From Allobacillus halotolerans (GTDB taxonomy: Bacteria; Bacillota; Bacilli; Bacillales; Alkalibacillaceae): DNA of 64,000 nt. Within the stretch, counting starts at the first letter, position 1. Each line of letters begins with the position of its first letter. The position numbers and the translations under genes were made by a program. The stretch is taken from NCBI RefSeq assembly GCF_028743495.1, contig NZ_CP117968.1; one strand, written 5' to 3'. The notes under the pieces are model-generated. The model saw only the letters and a list, made by a program, of their open reading frames with translations, ran no database searches and had not been told where the DNA came from. Positions 8,987-17,813 of this stretch are shown here, piece by piece.

Positions 8987-9271
8987 CTACTTTCGTCCCA
9001 TGATCAGCGCGGCTTGCTTTAAAATATCATTTTCCATCGCAAGCTGTTGGTTTTCTTTTCTTAAACGGAGTAATTCTTCTTGTTCTGGAGTTCGGTTATC
9101 TTTTTCTTCGAAAGAACCACTGGTTCGTTGTTGACGAACCCACTTGTCGAATGCAGATGGTGTTAGATCATATTGCTTGATAATTTCCGTTCGTGGTTTG
9201 CCAGATACATAAAGTTGAACAATTTGATCTTTAAATTCCCTGGTGAAATTTCTTCTTTCTCGTCTGGTCAT
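8987..9271 (-). CDS. IS3-family transposase OrfA (helix-turn-helix)
   Basis: 94 aa from ATG 9271, which has GAGGAGAATTAAT in front of it. The upstream extension of the frame to 9403 crosses the IS end into the array and is chance. The N-terminal HTH (FTREFKDQIVQLYVSGK... ITPSAFDKWVRQ type) binds the terminal repeats, and a C-terminal leucine-zipper-like stretch (LLRLRKENQQLAMENDILKQAA) serves multimerisation. The stop TAG at 8987-8989 is 3 nt before the orfB GTG. Confidence 0.92.
   Translation of the reverse strand: MTRRERRNFTREFKDQIVQLYVSGKPRTEIIKQYDLTPSAFDKWVRQQRTSGSFEEKDNRTPEQEELLRLRKENQQLAMENDILKQAALIMGRK
9017..9023 (-). promoter_or_regulatory. -1 ribosomal frameshift site of the IS3 transposase
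   Basis: The heptamer T TTA AAG occurs in the orfA zero frame (ATT TTA AAG). Slipping -1 gives an open frame that runs through AAA GCA AGC CGC GCT GAT into orfB without a stop. This is the classical X XXY YYZ arrangement used by IS3-family elements. Confidence 0.82.
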
Positions 9272-9345
9272 ATTAATTCTCCTCATATTTATTAGATTAA
9301 GTTTAATTGACCTTATAAAATCTGTCCAACCAAGTGTAACCGATT

Positions 9346-9593
9346 CAGCAACTTTCTGCGGCCGTTCGAGGGTATAGAGACCTTCTATAAGACTTTCCAG
9401 CAACTTTTTCCGCCCATTCAGGGGTATAGAGACCCCCTATAAGACTTTCCTACAACTTTTCCCGCCCGTTCGAGAGTATAGAGCCTCTCTATAAGACTTT
9501 CCTACAACTTTTTTCGCCCGCTCGGGGGTATAGAGCCTCTCTATAAGACTCTCCAGCAACTTTCTGCGGCCGTTCGAGGGTATAGAGCATTCC
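9346..9593. repeat. 52-bp array B, right part
   Basis: TATAGAG occurs at 9373, 9425, 9477, 9529 and 9581, and CTATAAG at 9385, 9437, 9489 and 9541, all exactly 52 bp apart. With the left part this makes eight CTATAAG units. The distance 7823 to 9385 minus the IS (1505) and one target copy (5) is again 52. The array ends a few bp before the yvoF terminator. Confidence 0.93.
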
Positions 9594-9599
9594 AAAATC

Positions 9600-9632
9600 A
9601 AAAAGAGTCCCCCACTAAAACGCGGGGAACTC
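9600..9632 (-). terminator. Intrinsic terminator of the hprK-yvoF operon
   Basis: GGAGTTCCCC pairs with GGGGGACTC around an AT-rich loop, followed on the minus strand by five T. It directly follows the yvoF stop. Confidence 0.85.
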
Positions 9633-9639
9633 CTCACCA

Positions 9640-10143
9640 TCATTTTCTATTTTCCATTTCTTCTTTCGTGTAAATCAATTTCATTGGATTACCACCGACG
9701 AACGCTCCGGCAGGAACATCTTCATGCACCAGTGTAGCCGCTGAAACGATTGCTCCATCACCAATCGTCACACCGGGCAAAATCGTGCAGTTCGCTCCAA
9801 TCATCACTTCATCACCGATGATGACATCCCCTAATCGGTATTCATCAATTAAGTATTCATGAGCTAAAATCGTCGTGTTATAGCCGATGATTGTATTTCG
9901 ACCGATTGTTATTTTTTCAGGAAACATCAAGTCAGGCATGACCATCAAAGCAAGAGACGTTTCACGATCGATCTTCATCCGCAAAAACGTTCGGTATAAC
10001 CAACGTTTTAAACGAAGAGAGGGGGTGTAGCGCCCTATTTGGATAAAGATAAAATTTTTCGCGACTTTAAAAAACGATACCGTTTGATAAATATGCCATA
10101 GCGAGTTCGCGCCCTTTACGGGATATCGTGTTGTTTTCCGCAT
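9640..10143 (-). CDS. yvoF: Hexapeptide-repeat (left-handed beta-helix) acyltransferase, YvoF-like
   Basis: 167 aa from ATG 10143, which has GAGAGGTGGG upstream; the frame opens at 10161. Hexapeptide repeats are visible in ITIGRNTIIGYNTTILAHEY and VIIGDEVMIGANCTILPGVTIGDGAIVSAATLV, ending in PAGAFVGGNPMKLI, typical of maltose/galactoside O-acetyltransferase-like proteins. The acceptor is unknown. It is the last gene of an hprK-lgt-yvoD-ppaX-yvoF operon with the same order as B. subtilis. Confidence 0.88.
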   Translation of the reverse strand: MRKTTRYPVKGANSLWHIYQTVSFFKVAKNFIFIQIGRYTPSLRLKRWLYRTFLRMKIDRETSLALMVMPDLMFPEKITIGRNTIIGYNTTILAHEYLIDEYRLGDVIIGDEVMIGANCTILPGVTIGDGAIVSAATLVHEDVPAGAFVGGNPMKLIYTKEEMENRK

Positions 10144-10171
10144 GGCTACCCACCTCTCCATTTTACGTTTC

Positions 10172-10813
10172 TTATTTTCCTTGAACGATTTTTTCTAAAT
10201 CAGAAATGTGCTCAAGCATGTAATGTGGATCGAATGTTTGTAAAAATTCCGTGCCTTTGGCCGACCAAGCGACACCTGTAGCCAAAACGCCTGCATTGTG
10301 AGCCGCTTCGAGGTCGTGTGAATTGTCACCGACCATCATCGTCGTCATTGGATCTGCTTTCAATTGGTCCATCGCTTCGACCAATGCTTCCGGATGAGGT
10401 TTGGCATTGTCGACATCATCCAAGCCGATGATGACATCGAAGAATTGATCAATCCCTGTCAACACCATTCCTTTGATGGCTGTATCCCGTAGCTTACTCG
10501 TAACGATCGCCATCTTGATGCCTTTTTCATGAAGGTTTTTAACCGTTTCAAAAACACCATCAAAAGCTTTCACTAAACGGTCATGGTTTTCCAAGTTATG
10601 CGAACGGTAGGTGTCCATCATTTCATCTACTTGGTCTGGTCGAATTTTCATTAATGAATCGCGAAGAGGCGGTCCAATAAACGCTTGGATTTCATCCTCT
10701 GTATATTCTCTGTCTGCATATTGCTTAATCGTATGCTGAAAAGACCCCATGATCAAGTCGTTTGTATCAAGCAACGTTCCATCTAAATCAAATAAAATCG
10801 TTTCTATTTTCAT
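10172..10813 (-). CDS. ppaX: Pyrophosphatase PpaX (HAD superfamily)
   Basis: 213 aa. HAD motif I FDLDGTLLDT places the nucleophile at Asp9; motif II VTSKLR and motif III/IV KPHPEAL and VGDNSHDLEAA follow. In B. subtilis PpaX hydrolyses the pyrophosphate released when HprK/P dephosphorylates HPr-Ser-P by phosphorolysis. Its place in the hprK operon supports this role over other HAD phosphatases (phosphoglycolate phosphatase annotations are common). It overlaps the upstream yvoD-like gene by 4 nt. Confidence 0.93.
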   Translation of the reverse strand: MKIETILFDLDGTLLDTNDLIMGSFQHTIKQYADREYTEDEIQAFIGPPLRDSLMKIRPDQVDEMMDTYRSHNLENHDRLVKAFDGVFETVKNLHEKGIKMAIVTSKLRDTAIKGMVLTGIDQFFDVIIGLDDVDNAKPHPEALVEAMDQLKADPMTTMMVGDNSHDLEAAHNAGVLATGVAWSAKGTEFLQTFDPHYMLEHISDLEKIVQGK

Positions 10814-11757
10814 GTTTGAATCGGTTCCTTTCTCCGTAGTGTTTTGTCTTTTTCAACTCGTTTCCATATTACCGCAACCGTAATCGTCAAGATGAGCGCT
10901 GTAACGAACCGGATAAGCAGTAATGGCCATACTGGTATGCCGAGCGGGATGAAGATGAGTGTATCCTCAACAACTGCGTGACATGTCACGAGAAAAATCA
11001 TCACGAGGTACATATCTTTTTTGGAAACATGATCTTCTTTCACCGCTTGGATCATCACACCTGCCCCGTAAGCAAGCCCAATCGTGAGCCCTGCTACCAA
11101 CGTCATCGAAGCATTTCGCTCAACGCCGATCACTTTTGTGAATGGCGCGAGTTTCCGCGACATCCAATCCATCCAATGACGATCGCGTAACCATTGCATA
11201 ACGATCATCAGCGGTATGACTATCAATGCCAATTGTAAAATCGCCAACGTTGCTGTTTGTACGGCATTTAAGACAATCGCTGTCCAGCCCTCCGGTTCAG
11301 CTTGAGAACTGATCATCCCATATTGAGCCGCTTCACTTCCGCCCTTCCACAACAAATTAACTAGGAATGCAGCAACCAACGCCAAGCCGACACGAACGAG
11401 TAAGATCACCCAAAATTTAATGCCGACTTTTGAAGCGACTGCTGATTCAATGAATAAGTTATGGCAAAACGAAAGCATAATCGCCATGATGAAAACTTCT
11501 TTCACCGTAAACTCAAAGCTGACAATCGCAGCAATGCCTGCATACAGATTCAAGAAATTTCCCAACACCAATGGGACGGCAGCTTCGCCGGATAAGCCAA
11601 TGAATTTCATGAACGGCTCCAGCCACTCAATCACCATTGGCATTACCGGTGTGAACTGCAAAATCGTCACGATCAATGTAATTGGAAAAATGACTTTCCC
11701 CAATGTCCACGTTAGATTCAGCCCGCTAAACAGACCTTTTTGCAACGTTCCAGTCAA
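10810..11757 (-). CDS. yvoD: Nucleoside-recognition (Gate) domain membrane protein, YvoD-like
   Basis: 315 aa with about eight hydrophobic segments and two Gate-type repeats (GEAAVPLVLGNFLNLYAGIAA and LVAGLTIGLAYGAGVMIQ). Related proteins are spore-maturation SpmA/SpmB-like or nucleoside-transporter-like, but the substrate is not established. The likely start is TTG 11757, with AAAAGGAG nine bases upstream. It lies between lgt and ppaX as in B. subtilis. Confidence 0.82.
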   Translation of the reverse strand: MTGTLQKGLFSGLNLTWTLGKVIFPITLIVTILQFTPVMPMVIEWLEPFMKFIGLSGEAAVPLVLGNFLNLYAGIAAIVSFEFTVKEVFIMAIMLSFCHNLFIESAVASKVGIKFWVILLVRVGLALVAAFLVNLLWKGGSEAAQYGMISSQAEPEGWTAIVLNAVQTATLAILQLALIVIPLMIVMQWLRDRHWMDWMSRKLAPFTKVIGVERNASMTLVAGLTIGLAYGAGVMIQAVKEDHVSKKDMYLVMIFLVTCHAVVEDTLIFIPLGIPVWPLLLIRFVTALILTITVAVIWKRVEKDKTLRRKEPIQT

Positions 11758-11791
11758 TTGACATACTCCTTTTCCGCTTGATGCTGAGTCG

Positions 11792-12715
11792 TTATTTCTT
11801 CTTACCTTTTTGGTTCTTCTTTTTCACGTTTTTCTGCTGGTTCGCTTTTTTGTTTTTCGACGGACTTCCCTTCTTGTAACCACCGACAGGCGTACCATCA
11901 TACAATTCATCTGCATAACCTTTTTGCTTACGATAGAACATGACAATGAGCGAGCCTGCAATCAATAGAATGGATACCAACTGAGCCGTACGCAATTCAA
12001 CAACGAATAAATCGATATATAAACTATCCGTACGCATGCCTTCGATAAAGAATCGGCCGACAGAGTACCAAATTAAATAGTTTAAGAAAATAACGCCACG
12101 TCTTGGGTTCACTTTATATCGTAAAATCAATAACAAAACCAAAACGAGCACATTCCACATCGACTCATATAAAAAAGTCGGATGCATGTATGTTCCATCA
12201 ACACACATTTGGTTCATAATCCAATTCGGTAAATATTGGTGGAAATTTTGATAGGCTTGCTCAGATATCGGCCCACCATACGCTTCTTGGTTCATGAAGT
12301 TACCCCAGCGACCAAGAATTTGCCCAATCAATAAGCTCGGAGCAGCAATATCGGCAATTTTCCAAAAGGACACTTCTTTTACTTTTGCATAAAAATACGC
12401 AGTTATTACAGAAAACAATAACGCCCCGTGAATCGCCAGGCCACCTTCACGAATATCGATAATATCCATCAGTGAATTGTAACGTTCCCATTCAAAAACA
12501 ACGTAATAAAGTCGTGCACCGACGATGGCTGCGGGTACGGCAAAAATCAATAGATCAACGAAAAAATCTTTATGTAGACCGAGACGCTTTCCTTCTTGGG
12601 TGGCAACAACTAAAGCAATTAACGCCCCCATCATGATCAGAAAGCCATACCAATAAATCGGTAACGAACCAATTTCGATAAACACTCGATCATATGGCTC
12701 TTGTGTACAATACAT
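11792..12715 (-). CDS. lgt: Prolipoprotein diacylglyceryl transferase
   Basis: Transfers diacylglycerol from phosphatidylglycerol to the lipobox Cys of prelipoproteins at the membrane. 307 aa with about seven membrane segments. The signature GRWGNFMNQEAYGG and the conserved REGGLAIHGALL are present. The C-terminal ~40 residues are an unusually Lys/Asn/Gln-rich tail (GSPSKNKKANQQKN...) beyond the normal family end, probably cytoplasmic and basic. Start ATG 12715 has AGGAGAG. The lipoprotein cccB in this window is an example substrate. Confidence 0.95.
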   Translation of the reverse strand: MYCTQEPYDRVFIEIGSLPIYWYGFLIMMGALIALVVATQEGKRLGLHKDFFVDLLIFAVPAAIVGARLYYVVFEWERYNSLMDIIDIREGGLAIHGALLFSVITAYFYAKVKEVSFWKIADIAAPSLLIGQILGRWGNFMNQEAYGGPISEQAYQNFHQYLPNWIMNQMCVDGTYMHPTFLYESMWNVLVLVLLLILRYKVNPRRGVIFLNYLIWYSVGRFFIEGMRTDSLYIDLFVVELRTAQLVSILLIAGSLIVMFYRKQKGYADELYDGTPVGGYKKGSPSKNKKANQQKNVKKKNQKGKKK

Positions 12716-12796
12716 CGAATCTCTCCTGTCTTTCCTTAACTAGACAACTTAATACGAATTCTATTTCAGCAGACTACTTGTAAATAAGACTTGTTC

Positions 12797-13735
12797 CTAT
12801 TCAATCTCGGTACTATCTACATCATCAAAAACCGAGTTTAGCCGTTCGGAAAATTCCTCTGCCGTATTGACGCCCATTCGTTTCAAGCGGAAGTTCATCG
12901 CGGCCACTTCAATAATGACGGATAAGTTTCTCCCTGGGCGAACCGGAATAATTGCTTTCGGTAAATCCACGTCCATAATTTTCATCCGATCCTCATCAAG
13001 GCCGAGGCGGTCATATTGCTTGTTTTCTTCCCATGTTTCCAAATGAACAACAAGTGAAATCCGTTTATAATTACGGACTGCCCCTGCACCGAATAAAGTC
13101 ATGACGTTGATGATTCCCAAGCCTCGAATTTCCAATAAATATTCAATTAAATTCGGTGGATTCCCAATGAGTGTATCATAGTCTTCCTGGCGAATCTCCA
13201 CATTATCATCAGCGACTAATCGATGCCCTCTTTTGACAAGCTCCAATGCGGTCTCACTTTTACCGATCCCGCTTTTTCCGGTAATCAAGACACCTACACC
13301 GTACACATCCACTAATACACCATGGACAGCCGTTGTCGGTGCGAACCTTGTTTCCAAGTAGTTTGTCAAGCGACTGATGACCCGCGTTGTTTTATGAAGC
13401 GAACGCATTAACGGTACACCTGCTTCATCTGCTACATCAATCAATCCTTGAGGTACGTCCTGACCACGCGTAATGACGATCCCTGGTGTGACATCCGTAC
13501 AAAGATTATCCATCAACTGCCGCATTTCATTATTCGGAAGATCGATCAAAAAGGATAACTCCGTACGCCCCATTAATTGGAGACGCTCTTTCGGGTAATA
13601 TTTAAAATAACCAGCCATTTCCATCCCTGGACGGGAGATATCACTCGTTACAATTTCTCTATGTAAACCGTCTTTTCCGCCAATTAGCTCTAAATGAAAC
13701 TGTTCCAATAAATCTCTGGTCTGCACCTTGATCAT
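12797..13735 (-). CDS. hprK: HPr kinase/phosphorylase
   Basis: 312 aa. Phosphorylates and dephosphorylates Ser46 of HPr and of Crh, the central switch of CcpA-dependent carbon catabolite repression. Walker A GKSGIGKS is at residues 153-160; the HprK/P signature LLEIRGLGIINVMTLFG lies near 200-216. Start ATG 13735 has TTTGGAGGA. It is first in the operon with lgt, yvoD, ppaX and yvoF, so the enzyme that produces PPi and the one that removes it are co-transcribed. Confidence 0.96.
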   Translation of the reverse strand: MIKVQTRDLLEQFHLELIGGKDGLHREIVTSDISRPGMEMAGYFKYYPKERLQLMGRTELSFLIDLPNNEMRQLMDNLCTDVTPGIVITRGQDVPQGLIDVADEAGVPLMRSLHKTTRVISRLTNYLETRFAPTTAVHGVLVDVYGVGVLITGKSGIGKSETALELVKRGHRLVADDNVEIRQEDYDTLIGNPPNLIEYLLEIRGLGIINVMTLFGAGAVRNYKRISLVVHLETWEENKQYDRLGLDEDRMKIMDVDLPKAIIPVRPGRNLSVIIEVAAMNFRLKRMGVNTAEEFSERLNSVFDDVDSTEIE

Positions 13736-13916
13736 CTATGATTCCTCCAAACATTCATCACTCATCATCATACCATTTCTTAGGAATAATCGCATAACTC
13801 ATGATAGATTTTTCATGATTTTAAACAAAACAATCATTAAGAAAGTGTGTAAAGCGAAGGAATCCGGGTAAATAATATCTATGATGACATAAGAGACAAT
13901 TGAAGAAGGAGGGAAC

Positions 13917-14756
13917 ATGATGAAAAGGTTCGTTCCTAAAATCAAAACGAAAGAAGATCAACAACGAAATAAATATGACTTAGAAATCAAAAATGGACAT
14001 TTTAAAATATATTTCACTGAAAAATACGCCTCCATACAGCTATTTGGCGATATTGCTGTCGGTTTTTTCTTTGTGTTCGGAAGCTTGATTAATATATTCG
14101 GTGGACCTTCAGTCATCAGTAATAGCGCTTATTTAGTCGGAAGTCTTTCACTTACCGTCCGCCCAATTTTAAAGATCATTCGCCGCACTTGGATTTACAA
14201 TGAGAAAAAAGAAGACGACCAAGACATTACTGATTATCGACAAACTCATTCAACGACAGAAGAATACAGACGTGTCAAAGACCAAGCCATTCATGTAAAT
14301 GGTGAGTTTTCAGAAGATGTCCAGCAAGCTTTCCTTGACCGAGGAGAACTTAAGGATGAAGGTGGCATGGAAGTCACACGGAAAGGAGCACACTTTGAAA
14401 GTCATACAATCGGAAAGGATATTCAATTAGACACTAAAAACGAACTCTCAAGCGAAGAAGAAATGATGGAACAAAGTGAGGATTCGACGCAGCCATCCAG
14501 TCATTCAAAAGGACAAATTAATCTTGACCACAAAGCAGAAGAAAAGAACGAACAAGAAGAAACTGCCGACAATACACCCGATCCGAAAGAGGGACAAGAA
14601 CAGAATGATTCGGAAACGGACGAAGATGATACAGGAACCGACCGAGGTTTCTTCCACCATGACGCCAGCGAAGATAACAGTGAAAGCAATGAAGACGAAC
14701 AATCACTTTCCGTCGACCCTGAAGATCGTGAAGAAAAAGAAAAAGATTCGTCATAA
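13917..14756 (+). CDS. YrhK-domain-like membrane protein with long acidic tail
   Basis: 279 aa. Residues ~25-90 carry a short soluble strand region (GHFKIYFTEKYASIQLFGD) and two membrane helices (AVGFFFVFGSLINIFGG and SAYLVGSLSLTVRPILKIIR), an arrangement like the YrhK domain. From ~100 to the end the chain is hydrophilic and extremely acidic (runs of EDE, DDT, EQEE), probably disordered. AAGGAGGGAAC precedes ATGATG; the second ATG (13920) has slightly better spacing. It is divergent from hprK. Function unknown. The acid-rich tail fits a salt-adapted host but does not prove it. Confidence 0.7.
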   Translation: MMKRFVPKIKTKEDQQRNKYDLEIKNGHFKIYFTEKYASIQLFGDIAVGFFFVFGSLINIFGGPSVISNSAYLVGSLSLTVRPILKIIRRTWIYNEKKEDDQDITDYRQTHSTTEEYRRVKDQAIHVNGEFSEDVQQAFLDRGELKDEGGMEVTRKGAHFESHTIGKDIQLDTKNELSSEEEMMEQSEDSTQPSSHSKGQINLDHKAEEKNEQEETADNTPDPKEGQEQNDSETDEDDTGTDRGFFHHDASEDNSESNEDEQSLSVDPEDREEKEKDSS

Positions 14757-14768
14757 CAAAACAAAGCG

Positions 14769-14801
14769 AAAACGCTCCAACAGTTGTGTTAGAGCGTTTT
14801 T
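14769..14801. terminator. Bidirectional intrinsic terminator
   Basis: The stem AAAACGCTC / GAGCGTTTTT has T runs on both sides. It lies between two convergent genes, the YrhK-like gene (+) and the yvlD-like gene (-), and can serve both. Confidence 0.85.
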
Positions 14802-14817
14802 ATCATTGGTCTATATT

Positions 14818-15174
14818 TTACTTCGCTATATCTTTCACTAATCTTTCCAGTAACGTATTTAACAAGGAAATGATTAGTGCAGCGAGAATCGCCCAACCAA
14901 ATCCGTCAATGATGAACGTATCACCCATCATCCACTGGGCAAGCATCAAGGTAATCGCGTTAATGACAAATAGAAACAGGCCAAGCGTAAAAATCGTGAT
15001 TGGCAATGTAAAAATCAAAATAATCGGTTTCACAATCACATTTAAAATCGATAAAATGAACGCAGCTATTAAGGCATAACCGAAATGCTCAATTTTCACG
15101 GCATCGAAGAGCTCTGCCACAGCAATAATCGCAACAGCATTGAGGATAATTGAAATAATCCATTTTCGCAGCAT
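14818..15174 (-). CDS. yvlD: Phage-holin-family-4-like membrane protein, YvlD-like
   Basis: 118 aa from ATG 15174 (AAGGAG upstream; the frame opens one codon earlier at TTG). Four hydrophobic segments cover nearly the whole protein, with a conserved NVIVKPIILIFTLPITIFTLGLF block typical of this family. In B. subtilis yvlABCD is a cell-envelope stress operon; the PspC-like yvlC is missing here. Function is not established. Confidence 0.82.
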   Translation of the reverse strand: MLRKWIISIILNAVAIIAVAELFDAVKIEHFGYALIAAFILSILNVIVKPIILIFTLPITIFTLGLFLFVINAITLMLAQWMMGDTFIIDGFGWAILAALIISLLNTLLERLVKDIAK

Positions 15175-15202
15175 CAAAAAACTCCTTACTTTAAACGTTT
15201 TC

Positions 15203-16276
15203 TTATTTTTCGATAATAGGATTTACCTTAATATTACCTGTTTTTGTTGATAGGTCAATGTCCAAATATTCTTTTTCTTGATCGGTATTATAGAATTGAG
15301 CCTGTTTTTTCATCAGCTGTTCATCCATGTTCATTTTCATGACGTCCTTCAGTTGGACGTCAATATTACCAATCGACGTATTCGCTGAGCCGATCATCGG
15401 TATGTCTTCCGGCAGATAGATTTGGATGGATCCAGTCATCGTTTCAACATACAAAGATTTTGCTTGCTTGTTCCGAAGATAGTTTCGAACACTACCGGTT
15501 ACCACATAAATATCCAAATCTTCCATCGAACCGTCGACATAGACGGAACCCGTCGTTGCTGTCAGTTTACCCTTCGTGAATTGAACATCATCAAGCTTAA
15601 TCGATCCGTGCTTTGTTTCGACATACAATGCATCACCCGTATATTCATCCATCGTAATACTTCCATTGGTTGTCGAAATGCTTGCTTGCTCAAAATGAGT
15701 CGATAGAAATTTCATCGAGCCATTAAATGCTTTGAACGATGCCTTCTCATATTTTTTCTTCGGCAAATAGATTACTAATTTAGTTTGTATATTATTATCC
15801 TCTGTTTCAAAGCGTAATGTGTCCCCTGTAAGCCCGACTTCCGTATAGCGGTCGAAATACTCCTCCGCCTTTAGCTGATCATTTTCCTTATACACCTTCG
15901 CTTTACAATCAATGACGATTTCACTCGAACCAATCGGCAAAAATTCCAACGTTGTATTAAATAAATCGAAGTCTAGATGATTCACTTGGCTAACTGGAAA
16001 CGTATACTTACGGTGAATATCCATTTGTTGAAAGTTAAATTCAAATGGCCCGTCTTTAACACGTTGAAATGTATCGTTTAAAAGATTTTTAACACCCTCA
16101 GTAAAGCTACGGACATCTTGTTTGAACCTCTCTTGTGTATAGCCTTCACTGTTATTTTTTTGACGTCCTTTTTCAGCTTCTGTTTCATCTACATCATCCA
16201 ATAAACGATCCGCTTCATCGCTCGTAATTTGACCCTCTTCCAAAAGCCTCAAAATACGTTTTCTTTTTTCACTCAT
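15203..16276 (-). CDS. yvlB: DUF4097 adhesin-like beta-solenoid protein, YvlB-like
   Basis: 357 aa. The N-terminal ~35 residues (RILRLLEEGQITSDEADRLLD) form the helical domain typical of YvlB; a charged linker follows. Residues ~110-350 are a beta-rich DUF4097 domain with repeated SIxxxTxxGSI-type strands (SISTTNGSITMDEYTGD, ETKHGSIKLDDV, TATTGSVYVDGSM, ETMTGSIQIYLP, LSTKTGNIKVNP). No signal peptide is visible. The ribosome-binding site GGAGGAAAATTT precedes ATG 16276. It lies 29 bp upstream of the yvlD-like gene, probably one operon. Role unknown, linked to envelope stress by homology. Confidence 0.86.
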   Translation of the reverse strand: MSEKRKRILRLLEEGQITSDEADRLLDDVDETEAEKGRQKNNSEGYTQERFKQDVRSFTEGVKNLLNDTFQRVKDGPFEFNFQQMDIHRKYTFPVSQVNHLDFDLFNTTLEFLPIGSSEIVIDCKAKVYKENDQLKAEEYFDRYTEVGLTGDTLRFETEDNNIQTKLVIYLPKKKYEKASFKAFNGSMKFLSTHFEQASISTTNGSITMDEYTGDALYVETKHGSIKLDDVQFTKGKLTATTGSVYVDGSMEDLDIYVVTGSVRNYLRNKQAKSLYVETMTGSIQIYLPEDIPMIGSANTSIGNIDVQLKDVMKMNMDEQLMKKQAQFYNTDQEKEYLDIDLSTKTGNIKVNPIIEK

Positions 16277-16396
16277 AAATTTTCCTCCATTAATACATCA
16301 TCTTCATCTTATGTTTATTATAGTGGATTTAGACATCAAAAGGAATCAAGCAACAGTCTGAAAATTCAAGCAAAAAAACTCATCCTCGCGACCGAG

Positions 16397-17020
16397 CTGG
16401 TGATTAGCATGTGGTGACTGATGAAAAACGCGTGTTAACTGGTGATAAACGAAGGCTGACTGTTGATAAATGCTGGCTAACTGGCGATAAACTTACGCTA
16501 ACTGCTGATAAACGTGCGTTGACTGTCGATAAATGCACGCTGACTGTTGATAAACGCTTGCTAACTGTTGATAAACTCGTGCCAACTGTCGATAAAATAA
16601 CGCTGACTGTCGATAAACGCGCTCTAACTGTTGATAAGCGCTGGCCAACTGTCGATACACTCATACTGACTGCTGATAAACGCTTGCTGACTGTCGATAA
16701 ATGCACGCTGACTGTTGATAAACGCTTGCTAACTGTCGATAAACGTGCGCTGACTGTCGATATACTCATGCTGACTGTCGATATACTCATGCTGACTGTT
16801 GATAAACTCGTGCCAACTGTCGATAAAATAACGCTGACTGTCGATAAACGCGCTCTAACTGTTGATAAACTCGTGCCAACTGTCGATAAAATAGCGCTGA
16901 CTGTCGATAAACGCGCTCTAACTGTTGATAAACGTGCGCTGACTGCTGATAAACGCTTGCTAACTGTTGATAAACTCGTGCCAACTGTCGATAAACTCAT
17001 GCAACTACTGATAAAAGCAC
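16397..17020. repeat. 21-bp array C (core CTGTYGATAAAC), about 30 units
   Basis: GATAAA recurs at 16444, 16465, 16486 and so on to about 16990 and 17010, at 21-bp steps with a single 20-bp step near the right end. The repeated unit is CTgacTGtcGATAAACgcg with variable last bases. This is the longest of the 21-bp arrays. Long open frames exist on both strands (~200 codons of LTVDKRA-type heptads) purely because the repeat length is 7 codons; no ribosome-binding site precedes them. It lies between the bshB2 terminator and the yvlB upstream region. Confidence 0.93.
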
Positions 17021-17044
17021 CCATCCAGCAGTCCCATACAAATT

Positions 17045-17088
17045 AAAAAAGAGGCCATTGAAAAACAAATCGTTTTCAATGGTCTCTC
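17045..17088 (-). terminator. Intrinsic terminator of yojF-bshB2
   Basis: GAGACCATTGAAAA pairs with TTTTCAATGGCCTC around a short loop, then six T on the minus strand. It starts 12 bp after the bshB2 stop. Confidence 0.87.
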
Positions 17089-17099
17089 AGAAAATCAGC

Positions 17100-17786
17100 T
17101 TATTCATTAAAGTTAACCGTATGATAGGTTTCATATCGGAAATGACGCAAGGCGAGGTCAAATTCACTGAGCTCTTCATTTCCTTTGCGAACTTTTTGTA
17201 ACATGCCATCGATCTGGCTCTTGTGGGCTTTCAATGCATTCAGCTTCTTTTGGAAGACTGTTTTTGTATCAACGACAATGTCAGGGCTCCCTAGGATTTC
17301 TTCATGGCCATTTGAGATGGCGTTGGCCCATACCTCTGGCCGTTTCTCTGCATCCATATCACGGATGGCACGGAAAGCTGCGCGTCCCATCGCATTGTGA
17401 TCAGGATGTACGGCATGAGGTGGATAAAATGTGATGACTAAAGAAGCATCCAATTCTTCAATTCGCTGACGAAGGTCATCAGCTACTTTTTGCTCATCCT
17501 CAAATTCCATTGTTTTATCTCGATAGCCGAGCATTTGTAGATCCATGTCGATTTCTTTACATGCTTTAATCAGTTCTTGCTTACGGATTTCAGGTAGTGT
17601 CTCGCGGTTTGCAAAAAACGGACTACCCATGTTCCGGCCCATTTCACCGAGTGTTCCACAAAGGTAAGTGACTGGGACACCTGCTTCTCTGAATTTCACG
17701 ACTGTTCCTGCTGTTCCAAATGATTCATCATCCGGGTGAGGATAAATCACGACGACTTGTTTATGTTTACTGTAATCAATTTCCAT
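17100..17786 (-). CDS. bshB2: Bacillithiol biosynthesis deacetylase BshB2
   Basis: 228 aa, LmbE/PIG-L family zinc hydrolase that removes acetate from N-acetylglucosaminyl-malate to give GlcN-malate. The zinc motif PHPDDE is at residues 16-21 and the second metal-binding stretch HAVHPDHNAMG near 124-134. Start ATG 17786 has AAAGGAGGGG. It lies 27 bp downstream of yojF, as in the B. subtilis yojF-yojG pair, which separates it from bshB1 (BshB1 lies with bshA). Confidence 0.92.
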   Translation of the reverse strand: MEIDYSKHKQVVVIYPHPDDESFGTAGTVVKFREAGVPVTYLCGTLGEMGRNMGSPFFANRETLPEIRKQELIKACKEIDMDLQMLGYRDKTMEFEDEQKVADDLRQRIEELDASLVITFYPPHAVHPDHNAMGRAAFRAIRDMDAEKRPEVWANAISNGHEEILGSPDIVVDTKTVFQKKLNALKAHKSQIDGMLQKVRKGNEELSEFDLALRHFRYETYHTVNFNE

Positions 17787-17813
17787 GAGACCCCTCCTTT
17801 TTGCACATCATTT

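Larger units (their letters stand above)
7841..9345 (-). mobile_element. Complete IS3-family insertion sequence, 1505 bp
   Basis: Flanked by a 5-bp direct repeat CAGCA (7836-7840 and 9346-9350). Imperfect terminal inverted repeats: left end TGTCAACACTAAATTGGACA, and the right end read inward has CGGTTACACTTGGTTGGACA; both continue into ATTTT-TAAGG. Two overlapping-phase frames, orfA and orfB, encode a DDE transposase made through a -1 frameshift. The insertion is inside array B: deleting the element plus one CAGCA leaves one 52-bp unit of normal length. The ~295 bp between orfB and the left end are unusually long and strongly folded. Confidence 0.93.

Noticed and set aside
9437..9643. Minus-strand frame over array B and the yvoF terminator
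   Set aside because: Lies across a terminator and a repeat; no start signal.
14501..14764. Antisense frames over the acidic tail of the YrhK-like protein
   Set aside because: Ser/Phe-rich mirror of a GAA/GAT-rich coding tail; no translation signal.
14476..14841. Plus-strand frame in the +1 phase of the same tail
   Set aside because: Lys/Thr-rich shadow; runs through the terminator.
16404..17046. Long open frames on both strands (206 and 211 codons, heptad LTVDKRA-type)
   Set aside because: Product of the 21-bp repeat length (7 codons keeps frames open). No ribosome-binding site, no conserved start, both strands equally open.
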